From an uncultured Clostridium sp. (lineage in GTDB: Bacteria; Bacillota; Clostridia; Clostridiales; Clostridiaceae): a stretch of DNA of 15,852 nucleotides. Where the stretch lies: the NCBI RefSeq assembly GCF_937920395.1, contig NZ_CALEVF010000325.1, positions 1-15,852 on the forward strand. Direction: 5' to 3'. The position numbers were made by a program, and so were the translations under genes. Shown here in pieces: positions 7,849 through 14,874 of this stretch. Every line of letters begins with the position of its first letter. The first letter of the stretch is position 1. Below the pieces are notes generated by a model. That model saw nothing but the letters and a program-made list of their open reading frames with translations. It ran no database searches and was not told where the DNA came from.

Positions 7849-7877
7849 ATTATACATATATTTTTACAAGATGTCAA
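7849..7877 (-). promoter_or_regulatory. Consensus sigma-A promoter of gltX
   Basis: On the minus strand a perfect TTGACA (7877-7872), a 17-base spacer and a perfect TATAAT (7854-7849). The inferred start of transcription is about 7842. It fixes the 5' end of the leader and so argues that the T-box leader is truly short. Confidence 0.88.
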
Positions 7878-8197
7878 TATAGCAAATTTTACAATCCAAG
7901 TGACAAGAAAAAACAGATATATCATGTTTATTTTAGTACACAATTATTAGAGACTATTATGTTTAAATTCACTTTTTTTAATAAACAACATATATTAGTA
8001 GTAGAGGATGAATATTGTGCTAAAAAATCTCATAGACTTTAAAAAAGAATTAATTATATGTTCATGTATAGGTTTTCATAAATATGTTATAATATATAGA
8101 ATAATCGAAATCTTATAGGATATTTAGGTTTTAATTTAGTTTCATAATCATTTTGTAACTAAGATTATGGGAGATATGAAAGTGAGGTGATAATAAT
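7878..8197. other. Divergent intergenic region upstream of gltX and the S51-like gene
   Basis: AT-rich, with no well-supported gene. A TATAAT at 8088-8093 with a weak TGTATA 17 bases upstream is a candidate plus-strand promoter for the S51-like gene. An inverted repeat CATAATC (8143-8149) / GATTATG (8163-8169) with a 13-base loop lies in its presumed 5' leader and could be an operator or an RNA hairpin. Confidence 0.5.
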
Positions 8198-8848
8198 ATG
8201 GGAGCGTTAGTTTTGCTCAGTGGGTTTACTCAAAAGGACAATGTGAATTTAATAAAGAGAATGAAAGAAATATTTTTAGATAGAAAATATACTATGAGTT
8301 ATATTCCTTCAATAACTGATAAGAAATTAGAAAGTTTCAAAAATACAAAAATGCAATTACGTGAATATGGAAATTTTGAATTTAATTATTTTGATATAGA
8401 TGATTTTTGCAGTATGGATAAAATAGATGCAATATTTAAGTCTGATGTAATATATTTATCAGGTGGTAATGCTTACTATTTTTTAAATAATCTTAAGAAA
8501 AGATATTTTATAACTAGGCTAAGACGATATGTGAAAAATGGTGGGTGTATTATTGGGCTATGCGCAGGTGCCATAATGATGGCAAATGATATATCAGCTG
8601 CACAGTTTGGCGGTGAGGATATAGTAGGTTTATCAAATCTATCATCTTTGGCTTTAGTTGATTTTAATTTTATGCCACATTGGAATAAGAGTAGTAAGTA
8701 TTTAGATGATATAAAGAAGTATTCTAATAATACCGGTAATATAGTTTATACTTGTAATGACGGAGATGGAATAGTTGTAATTAACAATGAATTACAATTT
8801 TATGGAGATATAAATATGATAAAAGAGGGAGAAATAGAACAAGTCTAA
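8198..8848 (+). CDS. Peptidase S51 / class I glutamine amidotransferase-like protein with Cys nucleophile
   Basis: A 216-residue cytosolic protein of the peptidase E-like fold. VIYLSGGNAYYF (84-95) is the usual S51 GGN strand-turn; GLCAGAIMM (120-128) is the nucleophile elbow; His161 (MPHWNK) and Asp188/Asp190 (CNDGDGIVV) are candidates for the rest of the triad. In peptidase E and cyanophycinase the elbow is GxSAGA with Ser; here it is Cys122, as in class I glutamine amidotransferases. The protein may be an Asp-dipeptidase-like hydrolase with a swapped nucleophile or have another role; substrate unknown. The ATG at 8198 follows GAGGTGA by about eight bases. It appears to be a single-gene unit. 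Confidence 0.8.
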   Translation: MGALVLLSGFTQKDNVNLIKRMKEIFLDRKYTMSYIPSITDKKLESFKNTKMQLREYGNFEFNYFDIDDFCSMDKIDAIFKSDVIYLSGGNAYYFLNNLKKRYFITRLRRYVKNGGCIIGLCAGAIMMANDISAAQFGGEDIVGLSNLSSLALVDFNFMPHWNKSSKYLDDIKKYSNNTGNIVYTCNDGDGIVVINNELQFYGDINMIKEGEIEQV

Positions 8849-8849
8849 T

Positions 8850-8891
8850 AAAAAATCAAAGTAGTATTTTATTTTTTTATATTGATTTTTT
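8850..8891. terminator. Possible bidirectional terminator between convergent genes
   Basis: AAAAAATCAA (8850-8859) pairs with TTGATTTTTT (8882-8891) around a 22-base T-rich loop. It begins two bases after the S51-like stop and also lies downstream of the minus-strand transporter. The stem is almost all A-T and the loop is long, so it is only a candidate. Confidence 0.4.
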
Positions 8892-8923
8892 ACAAAACTA
8901 TATTTTTGTTTTGAAGAAATATA

Positions 8924-10351
8924 TTAGCTAGCAGTTCTAGCGATACTTGCTATTCTCATTTTGATCTTATTAAGTTTAAAAATCTGATGCCTTTCTAGTA
9001 TTTCAAGTGATGTATAAGTATACCTTATAAATATAGCTGCTGTAATAAAGGATATCACATCTGAAATTGGATAAGCAAGCCATGCTCCGAAGACTCCCAT
9101 ATCTAAACCAATTACAAATGAATATACAAGTGGTATAAATACTATTATTTGCCTGAAGATTGACAATTTGAAAGAGGCTTTAACTCTATTTATAGCTTGG
9201 CAATAAGAAATTGCTAAATAATATACCCCAATACAAGGAAATACAGCGATAACCATTCTAAAAGCCTTAGTGGTTTGTTCGATAATGGCTTTATCACTTA
9301 TAAATAAACCTATTAGTTGGTTTGAAAAAATCATAAATATTGCCCATAATAAAGTTGAACTTACAGAAACTGCAATTATGGATGATTTAACGACTTCTTT
9401 TAATCTTGTATAATTTCCAGCACCAAAATTATAGGCAGCAATTGGTTGCATAGCTGAACTTATACCCATAACAGTCATAAACAAAAACATTGAAACCCTT
9501 GTAGTTAAACCTATTGTTACAATAGCTGAATCTCCACCATAGGAGAATAGTAGATTGTTTAAGATAGCAGCTACTAGTGCATCAGATATCTCTACTATAA
9601 AGGTTGAAAATCCAATACTAATTATTCCAATAGATATTGCCTTATTAAGACGTAATTTAAAAGAAAAATTCAAACTTGTTTTTAATTTTATAAATACAAT
9701 TAGAACATATATAAAAGCAATTATTTGCGATGCAACAGTTGCTATAGCAGCTCCTTTTACTCCGTATGAAAATACATTTATTAGAAAATAATCTATAATT
9801 ACATTGAAAATTGCTCCAATAGAAGTGCTTAATAAAACTATTTTGGTGTTTCCAAAAGATGTTATAATATATGATGCAATTACGGTGAAAGATTGAAATA
9901 GTACACCGATTAAGATTATACTTATATAATTTTTTGCAAGAGAAAATGTGTTTTTAGAGGCTCCTAGGCTAATTAAAATCCTATCTTGAAAAATAAAAAT
10001 ACTAGCAGCAATTATAGATACTATTATAAACATTAAAATTATAGCATTTGGTATAATTGTTTTAAGAGTTTCATAATCTTTGTCTCCACAGCTTCGTGAA
10101 ACACAAGTTGAAGCACCGATAGCTATAAGCATAGATATGGCAAAGAATAGTCTTTGAATTGGAAATGCTATGGTTAAAGCACCAATTGCATTAGCACCAA
10201 TTGCTTGACCTAAAAACATTGAATCCACCATGTTGTACATTTCTGCTACCATTAAAGAAATTATTGCTGGTACTGAGAATTTATATAAAAGTTTAGAAAT
10301 GTTTTCCTCAGCAAACATTTTATTACTTTCTGCGATGTTACTTAGTGTCAT
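8924..10351 (-). CDS. MATE-family multidrug/metabolite efflux transporter
   Basis: The 475-residue integral membrane protein has two MatE halves and about twelve hydrophobic segments. The N-terminal part, KFSVPAIISLMVAEMYNMVD followed by SMFLGQAIG and ALTIAFPIQ, is typical of the MepA-like branch in Firmicutes. Such transporters export cationic drugs or metabolites in exchange for H+ or Na+. The start is placed at ATG 10351, 11 bases after AAGGAG; the in-frame GTG at 10360 is only two bases from it. Upstream, in the same direction, is an AraC-family regulator, but a terminator and a candidate promoter lie between them, so the transporter is probably transcribed on its own; control by that regulator is only suggested by proximity. 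Confidence 0.92.
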   Translation of the reverse strand: MTLSNIAESNKMFAEENISKLLYKFSVPAIISLMVAEMYNMVDSMFLGQAIGANAIGALTIAFPIQRLFFAISMLIAIGASTCVSRSCGDKDYETLKTIIPNAIILMFIIVSIIAASIFIFQDRILISLGASKNTFSLAKNYISIILIGVLFQSFTVIASYIITSFGNTKIVLLSTSIGAIFNVIIDYFLINVFSYGVKGAAIATVASQIIAFIYVLIVFIKLKTSLNFSFKLRLNKAISIGIISIGFSTFIVEISDALVAAILNNLLFSYGGDSAIVTIGLTTRVSMFLFMTVMGISSAMQPIAAYNFGAGNYTRLKEVVKSSIIAVSVSSTLLWAIFMIFSNQLIGLFISDKAIIEQTTKAFRMVIAVFPCIGVYYLAISYCQAINRVKASFKLSIFRQIIVFIPLVYSFVIGLDMGVFGAWLAYPISDVISFITAAIFIRYTYTSLEILERHQIFKLNKIKMRIASIARTAS

Positions 10352-10450
10352 GAAATCCACTACTCCTTAAATTTTTATTTCTATAATATTATTTTACGCT
10401 ATTATGCATTTTTTAACATTCACATGCTTGCTAGATAAAAAGTACAAAAT

Positions 10451-10475
10451 TGCTAACATGAGAGTTAGCATTATA
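10451..10475 (-). promoter_or_regulatory. -10 box overlapping a palindrome, candidate operator for the MATE gene
   Basis: TGCTAAC (10451-10457) and GTTAGCA (10464-10470) form a perfect 7-bp inverted repeat with a six-base centre. A minus-strand TATAAT (10475-10470) shares a base with it, placing the palindrome over the start of transcription, about 110 bases before the transporter. No clear -35 was found. This is the position of a repressor operator, but the regulator is unknown. Confidence 0.4.
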
Positions 10476-10487
10476 TACAAATAACAA

Positions 10488-10513
10488 AAAAACACCCTAA
10501 AATAGGTGTTTTT
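10488..10513 (-). terminator. Terminator overlapping the end of the AraC-family gene
   Basis: On the minus strand AAAAACACC (10513-10505) pairs with GGTGTTTTT (10496-10488), loop of eight bases, with two further T's after it. The stop codon TAG (10499-10497) lies in the loop and the left arm is part of the coding sequence. Confidence 0.8.
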
Positions 10514-12584
10514 GTACTTCTTGAAGAACTATTAATGTAGAACCATAGCCTTCTATTTTTATTATGTTATTATAAACTGCTGTTTTTTTAGCATATGATA
10601 AGGAAATGTTAGGAGTAGAAATCTTAGTTAGAATTTTCCACTCATCATAACCAAGTCGTTTTGGCTTACCCATGCGTAACCAGATATCATAAGCTGAGCC
10701 AACTTTTTCTCCGATTTCATATTTAATAACTTTGTAGTCATGAATCAAATTTTTAATTGATAAGGATATCTTTCTCTCAGTAATATTTTTAATACCTTTA
10801 CCTTTAGATAAATCCTCTAACTTAATTAAGGTATTAAGTTCATCACTGTAACTGTAAAGTAAAACCTGGATATCTTCATCTCTTCTTGTGATAATATATC
10901 CATCGCCTTTATCTATAACCTCATCTCCTAGTTTAGACAATAAATAATAGGCATAATATGAAGCTTTTCTTATTCCGTCTAATGTAAGAAGTCCAGGTGA
11001 TCCGAAAAATAGTTCATTATTTAAAATTGAGTTTTCTTCTACGGTGTCGAAAGCTTTTAATGCATTTAAGCTGCTAGTATCATTAATAAAATTATGAATA
11101 ATATATGGAAGCATATATGATGAGTCATAAATAGTATTTATAGCTTCCGGGCCATTAAAAGGTTCTTCTATTAAATCTTGCAGTTGATATTTATCGAAAA
11201 TTTGCTTAGAAATCTCTATATATTCTATAGAAAGATTTATTGAACTTTGAAATCTCCATAACTTTACAACCTCTATTCCATATATATCTGCAAAATATAA
11301 TATAAAGCTTTCTAAAAGCTTTATGAAAGAACTTTTTTCTTCAAAAATTTGATCTAAAATTATTACTGGAACAAGTGATATATCCATTAAAAACTCTAAT
11401 AGCTTTTCAACTTCATTCCAATTTAAAAAATTTACATTTTCATTAAAATATATTTTCATTTCTTTTCCAAAGAGATTTTGAACAATACCATTTTTAAAAC
11501 CTATAGCCTCTTGAAAAGTTCTTAGGTATTCTTGTTCTCTTGCTTTAATAAGTTCTTTTGCTTGACCTAAATTTATATTTTCTTCCCATTTATGGTATAA
11601 ATGTACACTTGGGAGAGTAAAATCTGTTTGTAGTTTTATAATTTTATTTGTATAGTTAAATCTATCATAGTCTTCTAAGTAATTGGATAAATATTGAATG
11701 GAAGTAGAGAGATCATAAGTTTGTATTTTTTTAAAATTATCAAATTGATCAGCTGGTATATCATATTTTTTTCTAAATTGTAGTGGTGTACACTTATAAT
11801 GATCTTTAAAACTTTTATTGTAATACCTAGCATGAGAAAAACCAACATCAAAAGAAATATCTGATATTGTTTTATCAGTATCTAATAATAATTTAATAGA
11901 TTCATCTACTCGTACATTATTTACTAATTCTTTTAAATTTGTTCCAGACATTTCTTTTATTTGATGACATAAATAATAAGAACTTAAATATTCTATGCTT
12001 GCTATATCCTGCAAACTTATCTTGTTCATATAGTTATTGTATATATATCTAATAATTCTATGATATCTTTGAAATTGTGTTACATTCTCTTTTATATCTT
12101 TTTCGTCATATGAAAGATAGTGGAAGTTGTTTATTAAATGGAATAATAACTTTACTAAAATGGACTCTATCTGATCATCAAAGTTTTCGCTTTTTTGTAT
12201 TACTTCGCAAGCTAAAATAGATAAATACTTTCGTAGAACATCATACTTTTCCTCTCTTTGTGCACCTTCTTCACTTGAGTTTGTATAAAAATATATATTT
12301 TTCATATCATCATAATATTTTTCGAAAAATGTAGGGTCTAAGTGAAAAATTAATACCTTATTTTCAACATCCGAGTAAATTCTATGCGCTTCATCACAAT
12401 TTATAATCTCAAGTTCACGTGCGTATACTTCATAATTTCCTGATTCTATAAGTACATTAACAGTGCCCTCTAGTACAAAGATTATTTCTATAGAATTATG
12501 CCAGTGTATCGGGTAGTCATTTATATTCTTAAGGGAGATACTTATAGGTAAATCATTCATATAACTTATATATTCTTTTCTCAT
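10497..12584 (-). CDS. AraC-family regulator fused to a degenerate GH39-like domain
   Basis: The 695-residue protein starts with a cupin-type sensor (about 20-70, PIHWHNSIEIIFVLEG...). An AraC/XylS double helix-turn-helix follows at about 173-275 (ISLQDIASIEYLSSYYLCHQ, ISDISFDVGFSHARYYNKSF). About 400 C-terminal residues resemble GH39 beta-xylosidases, most clearly in NELFFGSPGLLTLDGIRKAS and YYAYYLLSKLGDEVIDKGDG. Where GH39 enzymes carry a W-x-F-E-x-W-N-E-P-N-like acid/base segment this protein reads KLWRFQSSINLS, so the catalytic Glu seems lost and the domain may sense a glycan. The start at ATG 12584 has AAAGGGG eight bases upstream and suits the -10 box at 12626-12621; the ATG at 12644 lies upstream of that box. 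Neighbouring genes show no sugar-use function, so its target is unknown. Confidence 0.85.
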   Translation of the reverse strand: MRKEYISYMNDLPISISLKNINDYPIHWHNSIEIIFVLEGTVNVLIESGNYEVYARELEIINCDEAHRIYSDVENKVLIFHLDPTFFEKYYDDMKNIYFYTNSSEEGAQREEKYDVLRKYLSILACEVIQKSENFDDQIESILVKLLFHLINNFHYLSYDEKDIKENVTQFQRYHRIIRYIYNNYMNKISLQDIASIEYLSSYYLCHQIKEMSGTNLKELVNNVRVDESIKLLLDTDKTISDISFDVGFSHARYYNKSFKDHYKCTPLQFRKKYDIPADQFDNFKKIQTYDLSTSIQYLSNYLEDYDRFNYTNKIIKLQTDFTLPSVHLYHKWEENINLGQAKELIKAREQEYLRTFQEAIGFKNGIVQNLFGKEMKIYFNENVNFLNWNEVEKLLEFLMDISLVPVIILDQIFEEKSSFIKLLESFILYFADIYGIEVVKLWRFQSSINLSIEYIEISKQIFDKYQLQDLIEEPFNGPEAINTIYDSSYMLPYIIHNFINDTSSLNALKAFDTVEENSILNNELFFGSPGLLTLDGIRKASYYAYYLLSKLGDEVIDKGDGYIITRRDEDIQVLLYSYSDELNTLIKLEDLSKGKGIKNITERKISLSIKNLIHDYKVIKYEIGEKVGSAYDIWLRMGKPKRLGYDEWKILTKISTPNISLSYAKKTAVYNNIIKIEGYGSTLIVLQEVQKHLF

Positions 12585-12620
12585 TTTAGTAACCCCTTTA
12601 TTTTGATTATGTGTATATAT

Positions 12621-12626
12621 ATTATA
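12621..12626 (-). promoter_or_regulatory. -10 box of the AraC-family gene
   Basis: A TATAAT on the minus strand; the -35 is weak (CTATCA at 17 bases). A start near 12614 leaves a 30-base leader before the ATG at 12584 and rules out the upstream ATG. Confidence 0.45.
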
Positions 12627-12671
12627 CATCTTAAATTGAGACATGATAGACCACGTAAATTAAATAGTAAA

Positions 12672-12724
12672 TTTAATTTTATATTTTAGGTAATAAAGAA
12701 ATATTATGTTTAATTTTATATTTT
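12672..12724. repeat. 16-base direct repeat upstream of the AraC-family gene
   Basis: TTTAATTTTATATTTT occurs exactly at 12672-12687 and 12709-12724, 37 bases apart. It could be a pair of binding sites for the divergent AraC regulator, but low complexity makes chance possible. Confidence 0.35.
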
Positions 12725-12841
12725 GTCAATAAATATTTTCTACATAATAAATTACATAAAAATTTCATATTTGGGAATAATATAATGATGAGTTTAGAAT
12801 ATATTAATTGATAAAAGTATATTATGTAAGGATGGTTTTTG

Positions 12842-12870
12842 TGGAAAATAATTATGCTAAAGTTTATAAT
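12842..12870 (+). promoter_or_regulatory. Candidate promoter for the permuted-papain/GNAT pair
   Basis: TGGAAA (12842-12847), a 17-base spacer and TATAAT (12865-12870), about 110 bases before the first gene. The -10 is perfect, the -35 matches four of six. Confidence 0.4.
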
Positions 12871-12987
12871 ATAAATAATTTCATTTTCTTTATTCTAAAA
12901 ATTATTATTTTGTGTGAATTTTATAGTTTAGACACTTCTTAGAATGAAAGTCACCGGTTTATATAAGTGGTAACAAGGAGAAATGAA

Positions 12988-13680
12988 ATGGAAAAAAATA
13001 TTTATGTTGTTATTTCAAGAACACCAACAGCTACAGGGAAGATAGTTAGAAGATTTTTAAAAGAGAAATATAATCATGCCTCCATTAGCTTAGATGAAAA
13101 TTTAAGTCAAATGTATTCATTTTGTAGGTTGTCAGTAAGTAATCCTCTTGTGGGGGGGATAGTGCGTGAGAGCGCATTTACTCTTACTATAGGACTAAAA
13201 GAAAATGTACCTATTAACATATACAGGATACCCGTTACAACGCAAGAATATGAATTGATAAGTAAATATATTTACGAAGTTTATAACGATGCAGAGGTTT
13301 ATTACTACAATTTTCTTCAAGCTATTGGGCTTATTAATAATAAAAGGTATGTTGTTTACAAGACATATATATGTACTGAATTTGTTATGGAAACTTTAAA
13401 GAATGCAGGCATAAGGCTTACAACATTAGAAACATATCAGATAACACCAACAGATATTTGTAGGATTATGGAAAAGTTTATTTGCTACTCAGGAAATCTT
13501 GATGATTACCCATTTAGGGTGCAGAAAAAAACGAAGGAGGATGAGCTCTTCTTTTGTAAAACAGGTTTTTTTTATGAAGGGTTTCATACTATTAAACATT
13601 TTTGGATGGTTGTTTCTAGAGATAGGAATAGCAAAAAAACTAGTAAAAGAGTTAGTAAAAGTAAGAAAAGTAGAATTTAA
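12988..13680 (+). CDS. Permuted papain-fold (YiiX/NlpC-P60-like) cysteine hydrolase, putative
   Basis: The 230-residue protein resembles a Firmicute group usually called hypothetical. Its features are ISRTPTATGKIVRRFL (9-24), YNHASISLDENLSQMYSF (28-45), NPLVGGIVRES (52-62) and YICTEFVMETLKNAGI (127-142). His30 before Cys129 is the order seen in circularly permuted NlpC/P60-type enzymes, where Cys-His act on amide or ester bonds of peptidoglycan or lipids; the substrate here is unknown. No signal peptide is seen. The C-terminus (about 211-230) is a Lys/Arg/Ser-rich tail that could bind nucleic acid or an acidic surface. The ATG at 12988 has AAGGAG seven bases upstream; the in-frame GTG at 12967 precedes that site. 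The next gene starts 27 bases after the stop, so they are likely co-transcribed. Confidence 0.7.
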   Translation: MEKNIYVVISRTPTATGKIVRRFLKEKYNHASISLDENLSQMYSFCRLSVSNPLVGGIVRESAFTLTIGLKENVPINIYRIPVTTQEYELISKYIYEVYNDAEVYYYNFLQAIGLINNKRYVVYKTYICTEFVMETLKNAGIRLTTLETYQITPTDICRIMEKFICYSGNLDDYPFRVQKKTKEDELFFCKTGFFYEGFHTIKHFWMVVSRDRNSKKTSKRVSKSKKSRI

Positions 13681-13707
13681 ATTAAAGGAAATACTAGGGG
13701 GAAAATA

Positions 13708-14658
13708 ATGAATAGTTATAATCAAACTATTTGTATGAAATTAAAATTAGATGAGGAAGATAATAAGGCTATTAGGAGTCTTTGCGCTATTTGTTACAAA
13801 AAACAAAAGACTTACTTAAAATTGGAACTTGATTTAAAAAGAAGCCAAAGAAAAAAAATTACAAAGGATGAAGCTTTTTTAGAATTTCTTTATTATGAGA
13901 ATAAGATTTTAGTAGGATATTTAGGAGTATGTAATTTCGGAGGAAATTCAGTTGAAATAAGTGGAATGGTGCATCCTGACTTTAGGCGACGTGGAATATT
14001 TAGAAAACTATATTTAATGGCGAAGGAAGAATGGCAAAAAATATCTCAAGCAGAGATTCTAGTGCTATGTGATCATACATCTATTTCGGGATTGACATTT
14101 ATCAATTCTATTGGAGGTGAATATGTTTCATCAGAGTATAAAATGGGTTTAAATAGAAAAAATTTAGAGGCTAATATTAATAATAAACAAGAGAATTCTA
14201 GTCTTGTTAAACTTAGATTAGCAACTATTGAGGATGCAGCTGAAATTGATAGTCAAACCTCTATTTATTTTGGAAAGCCGCAAAATGAAATAGATGATAC
14301 AGCAGTTAATATGGATAAGGTAGTTAATGAGGGTAAAGAAGCTTTAGAAAATTCTTTTATTCAGCAAGGTAATAATTTTATTAGTTATATGGCACTTCTT
14401 AAAGAGGAAATTATTGGTAAAGTTCACATTAGCATAATTAATAAGGAAGGGTTTATTTATGGATTTGGAATGCTTCCAGCTTTTAGAGGCAAAGGTTATG
14501 GAAGAGAAGTTTTATTAGCTACATTAGATATATTAAGAGAAAAAGATGTTGATAATGTTTTTCTTGAAGTTGCACGTCAAAATAAAAATGCACTTGGACT
14601 TTACGAATCTTGTGGATTTGAAGAGGTTTCTGTAATGGATTATTATGTAATAACTTAA
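13708..14658 (+). CDS. Tandem GNAT-family N-acetyltransferase
   Basis: The 316-residue protein contains two GNAT folds. The first has the acetyl-CoA loop in MVHPDFRRRGIFRKLY (87-102) followed by a possible acceptor-binding half; the second, near 250-270, has GFGMLPAFRGKGYGREVL, with NVFLEVARQNKNALGLYESC and GFEE after it, the classical C-terminal motif of an active GNAT. The domain layout is like MshD and other double-GNAT proteins, in which usually only one half is catalytic; here the second half has the better Q/RxxGxG/A signature. It transfers an acetyl group from acetyl-CoA to an amine; the acceptor cannot be told. The ATG at 13708 has AGGGGG seven bases upstream. No terminator separates it from the gene before. 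Confidence 0.88.
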   Translation: MNSYNQTICMKLKLDEEDNKAIRSLCAICYKKQKTYLKLELDLKRSQRKKITKDEAFLEFLYYENKILVGYLGVCNFGGNSVEISGMVHPDFRRRGIFRKLYLMAKEEWQKISQAEILVLCDHTSISGLTFINSIGGEYVSSEYKMGLNRKNLEANINNKQENSSLVKLRLATIEDAAEIDSQTSIYFGKPQNEIDDTAVNMDKVVNEGKEALENSFIQQGNNFISYMALLKEEIIGKVHISIINKEGFIYGFGMLPAFRGKGYGREVLLATLDILREKDVDNVFLEVARQNKNALGLYESCGFEEVSVMDYYVIT

Positions 14659-14690
14659 AGCAACGGGTGATAATAATAATTAAATAAAAC

Positions 14691-14733
14691 CTAACCTTTA
14701 TTTAACCTGTTCTTAACCTTTCATGCATATAAT
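14691..14733 (+). promoter_or_regulatory. Pho-box-like repeats and -10 box upstream of a HAD stub
   Basis: CTAACC (14691-14696), TTAACC (14702-14707) and TTAACC (14713-14718) recur at exactly 11 bp. TATAAT follows at 14728-14733, and no -35 matches the consensus. The layout copies the repeats at 3810-3837. It is consistent with activation by a PhoP-type regulator; that role is inferred. Confidence 0.55.
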
Positions 14734-14761
14734 GAAAGCATAGAGAGGAGAGTGAAGGATT

Positions 14762-14851
14762 ATGAAAAATTTAAATATATGTATTGATATTGATGGAACA
14801 ATAACTGATGATTATTTAAATAAACTGTTATTACAAAGCTTTGCAGTGTAA
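14762..14851 (+). pseudogene. Truncated HAD-family phosphatase (5'-nucleotidase-like), 29 codons
   Basis: The frame reads MKNLNICIDIDGTITDDYLN and then nine further residues before TAA. The first 16 residues are an intact HAD motif I (Asp9 nucleophile, Asp11 acid/base, DxDGTxTD) as in clostridial YqfW-like nucleotidases of about 190 residues. All the later motifs (II-IV) are missing, and the last codons lie inside the terminator hairpin, as if an internal deletion joined the gene's start to its own terminator. A good AGGAG-type site (GAGAGGAGAGTGAAGG) lies just upstream. It cannot be an active phosphatase; it may still be transcribed and translated. Confidence 0.7.
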
Positions 14852-14874
14852 TAACAGTTTGTTTTATTTTTTTT
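14822..14874 (+). terminator. Strong terminator after the HAD stub, convergent with queC
   Basis: A perfect 13-bp inverted repeat, AAACTGTTATTAC (14822-14834) and GTAATAACAGTTT (14848-14860), loop of 13 bases, followed by GTTTTATTTTTTTT up to 14874. The T-run is on the plus strand and overlaps the last codons of queC; on the minus strand the stem comes four bases after the queC stop with only a weak U-rich tail (ATTTAAAT), so it may also help end queC. Confidence 0.88.

Larger units (their letters stand above)
12627..12987. other. Divergent AT-rich intergenic region
   Basis: About 360 bases between the AraC-family gene and the permuted-papain gene, very AT-rich. Besides the promoter elements and direct repeat listed separately, nothing clear is seen; a 33-codon frame at 12841-12942 is not well supported. 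Confidence 0.6.

Noticed and set aside
7806..8042. 78-codon plus-strand frame across the gltX leader
   Set aside because: It runs antisense through the T-box and promoter, has no ribosome binding site and looks like no known protein.
7959..8042. 27-codon frame reading ...HILVVEDEYCAKKSHRL, recalling the start of a response regulator
   Set aside because: It has only a weak ribosome binding site, is too short for a domain, and the VVEDE resemblance may be chance.
12841..12942. 33-codon GTG frame with one hydrophobic stretch (FIFFILKIIIL)
   Set aside because: It overlaps the candidate promoter of the next gene, and such AT-rich hydrophobic frames arise easily by chance.
13499..13708. 69-codon plus-strand frame ending at the GNAT start codon
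   Set aside because: It lies out of frame over the 3' end of the permuted-papain gene, whose conserved frame is well supported.
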